Source: Streptosporangium brasiliense
GTDB lineage: Bacteria; Actinomycetota; Actinomycetes; Streptosporangiales; Streptosporangiaceae
NCBI RefSeq assembly: GCF_030811595.1
Contig: NZ_JAUSRB010000001.1
Location: forward strand, 558,001-622,000
DNA: 64,000 bases
Direction of reading: 5' to 3'
Both the position numbers and the translations under genes were made by a program. The notes under the pieces were generated by a model. It was not told where the DNA came from, ran no database searches, and saw only the letters and a list, made by a program, of their open reading frames with translations. Shown piece after piece: positions 59,945 through 64,000 of the stretch (positions are counted from its first letter, which is position 1; each line of letters begins with the position of its first letter).

Positions 59945-61159
59945 ATGGCTGCACACGATGAACACCCGCACTCGGCCCTGAGGTCGTGGCTGGGTGTCTC
60001 TATCATCACAGCGAGTCTGTTCGTCTTCGTCACCACTGAGCTGATGCCCGTCGGCCTGCTTACCCCGGTAAGCGTGAACCTGGGGATATCGGTGGGGGTC
60101 GCCGGGCTGATGGTCACTCTGTACGGCATCTCGGCCGGGTTGGGCGTCCCGTTCATCGTGGCCTGGACCAGGCGCGTCAACCGGCGCGTGCTGCTGTCCG
60201 CGCTACTGGCGATATTGGCCCTGGGAAACCTGATCACCGCCATCTCGCCGAACTTTCCGCTGGTCCTGACAACGCGGCTCATCATGGGATTCGCCAACGG
60301 GGTGTTCTGGGCCATAGGCGTGAGCATGGCGATGCGCCTGGTCCCGGAACGCCACGCGAGCAGGGCGGCCGCGGTCGCGCTGTCCGGCATCTCGATCGCC
60401 ACGGTGGTGGGCATGCCGTTGGGAACATTCCTGGAGAGCCTCGCCGGCTGGCGGACCACGTTCCTCATCTGGAGCGGCCTCAGCGTGCTGGTGTTCCTCG
60501 CGGTCGCCGCCGTGATCCCGTCACTGCCGTCGGAGAACGCGGTCTCGGTCCGGGAGGTCTTCGGGCTCCCGCTCAGAAACGTGCGGCTACGTCTGGTGAT
60601 CTTTGCCGTCGCGCTGTACGTGCTCGGCCACTTCGGGGCGTACACGTTCATACGGCCCTTCGCGGAGAACAACTCATCCGCCACGCCCGCCTTCGTCACC
60701 GCGCTGCTGGTGATCTATGGCGTCGGGGGCGCGGCCGGGAACTTCATCGCCGGATACACCGTGACCAAGAATCTGCGGGCCAGTTCCGTCGTCGCCTGCG
60801 CGGGGCTCGTGGTGTCCTTGCTGTTGCTGCTCACGATCGGTCACGGGCAGGTCGGTCTGATCGTCTCGGTGGCCCTCTGGGGGGTTTCCTTCGGCGCCAT
60901 GAACCTGTGCCAGGTCAACATGACGCTGGCTGCCGCGCCCGACACCTTCGAGGCCGCCATGTCACTCAACACCTTGGGATACAACACGTCCATCGCGCTC
61001 GGAGCGCTTTTCGGCGGACTGTTCGCCGATCATTTCGGGGTCAGGAGCGCCTTCTGGTTCGGTGCGGCGCTGATAGCGGCTTCGCTGCTCGTCATGCTCG
61101 GCACTCGCCGCAAGATCTCACAGGCCGTCCCCGATGAAGCGCTGGCCGTCAGTGGATGA
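59945..61159 (+). CDS. MFS transporter (AraJ/SotB/NepI-like)
   Basis: This 404-residue 12-helix efflux protein of the DHA1-type sugar/purine exporter group shows the opening FVFVTTELMPVGLLTPVSVN, TRLIMGFANGVFWAIGV and AAAVALSGISIATVVGMPLG. Codon use is less extremely GC-biased than that of the synthetase genes. It is not closely related to the two MFS exporters of the peptide region and probably handles a different compound. No regulator is adjacent other than marR beyond the remnant. Confidence 0.88.
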   Translation: MAAHDEHPHSALRSWLGVSIITASLFVFVTTELMPVGLLTPVSVNLGISVGVAGLMVTLYGISAGLGVPFIVAWTRRVNRRVLLSALLAILALGNLITAISPNFPLVLTTRLIMGFANGVFWAIGVSMAMRLVPERHASRAAAVALSGISIATVVGMPLGTFLESLAGWRTTFLIWSGLSVLVFLAVAAVIPSLPSENAVSVREVFGLPLRNVRLRLVIFAVALYVLGHFGAYTFIRPFAENNSSATPAFVTALLVIYGVGGAAGNFIAGYTVTKNLRASSVVACAGLVVSLLLLLTIGHGQVGLIVSVALWGVSFGAMNLCQVNMTLAAAPDTFEAAMSLNTLGYNTSIALGALFGGLFADHFGVRSAFWFGAALIAASLLVMLGTRRKISQAVPDEALAVSG

Positions 61160-61346
61160 GCCGGCCCTCCGGTCCCGATGAGGGAGTGAGGGGCGCACAC
61201 ACAGGGCTCTCGCGCATACCGCCGGCCCGAGCCCGTGGCGGTAGCCGTAGGGGGCAGGGCCCTGACCGCCCGCGGCCCCGGTGAGCGTCCGCGGTCTCTG
61301 CGGCGAGGCCCGCCAGGGACGACGTGAGCTGCATTGATACGCAAGT

Positions 61347-61377
61347 CAATATCGATACTTTACTTATATCGATATTG
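61347..61377. promoter_or_regulatory. Large palindrome upstream of the beta-lactamase
   Basis: CAATATCGATA (61347-61357) and TATCGATATTG (61367-61377) are perfect 11-base arms with a 9-base spacer. They lie in a notably AT-rich patch about 60 bases before the beta-lactamase ATG. It is most likely an operator. The rest of 61160-61439 has no gene. Confidence 0.65.
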
Positions 61378-61439
61378 GACATCAGTCAATCCTGTCTGAT
61401 TGGCTCCGTCCATCTGCTGATCAAGAGCAAGGACACGGA

Positions 61440-62447
61440 ATGCGACACCTTGACGCCCGCCGCCTCCCCGCGAGCCTGAAGGCGACCGGGCTGGCGATCT
61501 CCATCCTGGTGGGTGGCACCGCCTGTGGCGTGGACGCCGCCTCGGCCGACAGCCAGGCGGTCCCGCAGGCCGCGACGGCCCCGGCCGGGGCGGGGAGCGG
61601 GCAGGCCGTCCTCGACGACCTGCGGGAGCCGTCCCACCAGGCGGACGCGCGCCGGCGGCTGCGCGCGCTGGAAGCCTCCTCCGGGAGCCGCATCGGCGCC
61701 TACGCCCTCGACACGGCCACCGGCAGGATGGTCGCCTACCGGTCCGGCGAGCGCTTCCCGATGCTCTCCACCTTCAAGGCGCTGGCGGCCGCCGCGGTGC
61801 TGCAGAAGGCCCGCACCTCCGACCCGGGGCTGATGGACCGGGTCGTCCACTGGAAGGCCAGTGAGGTGAAGGCGAACTCGCCGATGACCGAGAGGCACGT
61901 GGAGGACGGGATGACCGTCGCCCAACTGTGCGAGGCCGCCATCACCCTCAGCGACAACACCGCGGGCAACATGCTGCTGAAGCAGATCGGCGGGCCGGCG
62001 GGACTGACGAAGTACCTCCGCACGCTGAAGGACCCGATCTCCCGTCTGGACCGCTGGGAGACCGAGCTCAACGACTGGAACCCCAAGGAGAAGCGGGACA
62101 CCACCACCCCCGCCGCCATGGCCCGGAACCTGCGGGAAGTCACCTCCGGCAACGCGCTCGACACCAGGGACCGGGCGCGGCTGAACGCATGGCTGCGCGC
62201 GAACAAGACCGGCGACGAGCGCATCCGCGCCGGACTGCCCAAGACCTGGATCATCGGCGACAAGACCGGCTCCTCCACGAACTACGGATCCACGAACGAC
62301 ATCGCCGTCATCCGGACCTCCGAGTCCGCCTCCCCGCTGATCATGGCCATCTACACCACCCACCGCGCCGCCGACGCCCCCAACGACAACAAGGTCATCG
62401 CCGACACCGCCACCATCCTCGCCCGAGCCCTCGGCAAGCTCGGCTAG
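61440..62447 (+). CDS. Class A beta-lactamase
   Basis: This 335-residue secreted serine beta-lactamase has an N-terminal signal sequence (LAISILVGGTACG). All class A motifs are present: STFK with nucleophile S110, SDN in LSDNTAGN, the omega-loop glutamate in RWETELNDW and KTG in GDKTGSSTNYGS near residue 275. It should hydrolyse penicillins outside the membrane. The cysteine in GTAC could be lipidated, but the lipobox is imperfect. A palindrome upstream suggests regulation; no blaI/blaR genes are in the window. Confidence 0.93.
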   Translation: MRHLDARRLPASLKATGLAISILVGGTACGVDAASADSQAVPQAATAPAGAGSGQAVLDDLREPSHQADARRRLRALEASSGSRIGAYALDTATGRMVAYRSGERFPMLSTFKALAAAAVLQKARTSDPGLMDRVVHWKASEVKANSPMTERHVEDGMTVAQLCEAAITLSDNTAGNMLLKQIGGPAGLTKYLRTLKDPISRLDRWETELNDWNPKEKRDTTTPAAMARNLREVTSGNALDTRDRARLNAWLRANKTGDERIRAGLPKTWIIGDKTGSSTNYGSTNDIAVIRTSESASPLIMAIYTTHRAADAPNDNKVIADTATILARALGKLG

Positions 62448-62464
62448 GAGCCCACGCGCGGTCC

Positions 62465-62490
62465 GGCCTCGCGCCGGACGACGCGAGGCC
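62465..62490. terminator. Terminator between the beta-lactamase and helicase genes
   Basis: A 9-bp stem GGCCTCGCG/CGCGAGGCC with an 8-base loop lies between two convergent genes. Confidence 0.6.
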
Positions 62491-62522
62491 CGGCGGCCCA
62501 GGCCAAGATCCTCAATGGACAC

Positions 62523-64000
62523 CTAGGCCCGCAGGCGCAGGCCCCGGGGGGTCGGGTGGAAACCGGCGGCCTCCAGCGCGGCGCCCAGCGGGGAGTCGTT
62601 GATGGCGGCGCCGTCCGCGCGTTCCACGGTCAGCTTGCCGAGGGCGCCGTCGCGTACGGCCAGCGCCAGGGCGTCCACGGCGGGCTGGAGGCGGTCGTCG
62701 TCGGAGAAGGACAGCAGGGTCTTGCCGCCGCGCTCGACGTAGAGCACCAGGTGCCCGTCGACGAGCACCACCAGCGAGCCCGCCTTCCGGCCCGGCTTGT
62801 GGGACGCCTCCCCGGGACGGCCGGGCCACGGCAGGGCCGCGCCGTAGGGGTTGGCCGGGTCGGCCGCCGCCAGCACCACCGCCCGCCGGCCGTTGCCGTC
62901 CGGCCTGCGGGTGCTCCACGGGTCGGGCACGGACGGCGCGGGCGGCGCCGAGGCGGCGCGCATGCGGTCGACGGCTCCGGGGAGGGCGAACTGGGCGCCG
63001 CCCAGCCCCTCGACGAAGTAGCCCCGGCGGCACCGGCCGCTCTCCTCGAAGGCGCGGAGCACCTGGTAGACGGCGGCGAACCCGCCGGGCAGCCGCTCGG
63101 CGGCGACCGCGCCCCGGGTCACCACGCCGTGCCGCTCCAGCAGCACCTCGGCCTGGGCCTGCGCCCGCCGGGTCGGCTCGCCCGCCGTAGCGGGCAGCAG
63201 CCACCAGCGCCCGCCCACGGTCGGCGGCCCGCTCCGGGTGGGCAGCACCGGCCGCCGCCTGCGCGTCGTGGCCGGCCGGTGGGCGGGACGGCCGGTGCCG
63301 AGGGTGGCCCGCAGCGGCGCGAGCGTGTCACCGGTGACCCGCCCGGCCCACACCAGGTCCCACACCGCCGCCGCCAGCACCATGTCGTCCGGGACCGCGC
63401 CGGCCGTCAGCGCGCCGACCCGGCCCGCCAGGTCGCGGAAGAACAGCGCGCCCCCGCCGCCGAGGACCGACAGGACGGCCTCGTGCAGCGGGGTCATGGT
63501 GATCTCGGACGGCTCGGGCATCAGCAGGGGGGCGGTGTCGGCGAAATACAGCGCCACCCAGCCGTCCCCGCCCGGCAGCGAGCCCTGCCCGGCCCAGACG
63601 ACCTCGCCGGAGGAGGTCAGCTCATCCAGCAGCGACGGGTCGTATCCGGGCACCCGGGAGGGCAGGATCAGGGTCTCCAGCGCCGAGGCGGGCACCGCCG
63701 CGCCCTGCAACTGCTCGACCGCGCTCACCAGCGCGTCGATCGGCGGCCTGCCCCGCTGCGGGGCGCCGGTGATGCCGTGCCAGGCGGGGGCGAAGGCGGC
63801 CAGCGTCTCGGCGGAGACCGGCTCCACCTCCTTGCGGAGCCTGGCCAGGGACCTGCGGCGCAGCATCCGCAGCACCCCGGAGTCGCACCACTCCTCGCCC
63901 CGGCCGCCCGGCCTGAACTCCCCGCTCACCACCCGGCCCGCGGCGGCCAGGCGGCGCAGGGCGTCGGTGACGACCGCGGGGCCGAGGCCGAACCTGGCGG
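62523..64000 (-). CDS. Lhr-type ATP-dependent helicase, C-terminal part
   Basis: The minus-strand frame is open from the window end to the stop at 62523, giving about 492 residues of the C-terminal part; the N-terminal helicase motor lies beyond the window. Visible features fit the long actinobacterial Lhr proteins: a winged-helix segment (FGLGPAVVTDALRRLAAAGR), EWCDSGVLRMLRRRSLARLR, PSRVPGYDPSLLDEL, GxVVWAGQGSLPGGDGWVALY and a C-terminal region ending HPTPRGLRLRA. Lhr is a 3'-to-5' helicase linked to DNA repair. A GTG at 63932 is an internal codon rather than the start. Confidence 0.85.
   Translation of the reverse strand, partial: ARFGLGPAVVTDALRRLAAAGRVVSGEFRPGGRGEEWCDSGVLRMLRRRSLARLRKEVEPVSAETLAAFAPAWHGITGAPQRGRPPIDALVSAVEQLQGAAVPASALETLILPSRVPGYDPSLLDELTSSGEVVWAGQGSLPGGDGWVALYFADTAPLLMPEPSEITMTPLHEAVLSVLGGGGALFFRDLAGRVGALTAGAVPDDMVLAAAVWDLVWAGRVTGDTLAPLRATLGTGRPAHRPATTRRRRPVLPTRSGPPTVGGRWWLLPATAGEPTRRAQAQAEVLLERHGVVTRGAVAAERLPGGFAAVYQVLRAFEESGRCRRGYFVEGLGGAQFALPGAVDRMRAASAPPAPSVPDPWSTRRPDGNGRRAVVLAAADPANPYGAALPWPGRPGEASHKPGRKAGSLVVLVDGHLVLYVERGGKTLLSFSDDDRLQPAVDALALAVRDGALGKLTVERADGAAINDSPLGAALEAAGFHPTPRGLRLRA

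Noticed and set aside
1-64000. tRNA, rRNA, CRISPR arrays, transposases, integrases
   Set aside because: I looked for these and saw no cloverleaf, spaced repeats or recombinase-like protein.

Overview
The window is high-GC DNA with short or overlapping intergenic gaps, many GTG starts and a gene set typical of a filamentous actinomycete. The first 10.5 kb carries the chromosomal order dapA, rnj, ftsK, rodZ-like, rimO, pgsA, cinA, clgR found in Streptomyces and its relatives. A Streptosporangiales-type host is my guess; nothing here fixes the genus.

Layout. 1-307: end of a GntR regulator. 308-798: non-coding, with three hairpins. 799-10488: the housekeeping block (lysine synthesis, RNA decay, DNA translocation, S12 modification, phospholipid synthesis, Clp regulation). 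10485-11736: DNA glycosylase and Rrf2 regulator. 11757-58316: a large secondary-metabolite region in which a nonribosomal peptide pathway is interleaved with amino-sugar or cell-wall-fragment scavenging genes. 58388-64000: a MarR gene facing a decayed EamA exporter, an MFS exporter, a class A beta-lactamase and the end of an Lhr-type helicase.

The biosynthetic region has three peptide operons. The operon at 18849-29220 (+) encodes a condensation-like protein, a carrier protein, a C-A-PCP-reductase synthetase, an MFS exporter, an O-methyltransferase, a kynurenine-3-monooxygenase-like flavoenzyme and a DUF6875-like protein. The operon at 46173-36200 (-) encodes a two-module synthetase (first module predicted for glycine), an MbtH protein, an ACP, a condensation-like protein and a dimethylformamidase-like protein with a beta-propeller. 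The operon at 46535-58316 (+) encodes an acyl ligase, a condensation-like protein (frameshifted), a carrier protein, E1 alpha, E1 beta and E2 subunits of a 2-oxo-acid dehydrogenase type, and a single C-A-PCP-TE-MFS polypeptide. The condensation-like/PCP pair occurs twice.

Between these operons lie two NagZ-type GH3 glycosidases, a sugar ABC importer, two paralogous ROK repressors, a VanX-like dipeptidase and a PIG-L deacetylase with a methyltransferase partner. Near-identical ROK-type operator sequences precede ROK1, the GH3/synthetase divergent pair and the importer/ROK2 divergent pair. A related motif with wider spacing precedes the other synthetase promoters. The most interesting reading of the window is therefore a sugar-responsive regulon that couples uptake and processing of amino-sugar or peptidoglycan fragments to production and export of a nonribosomal peptide. 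The regulatory link is inferred from DNA motifs only.
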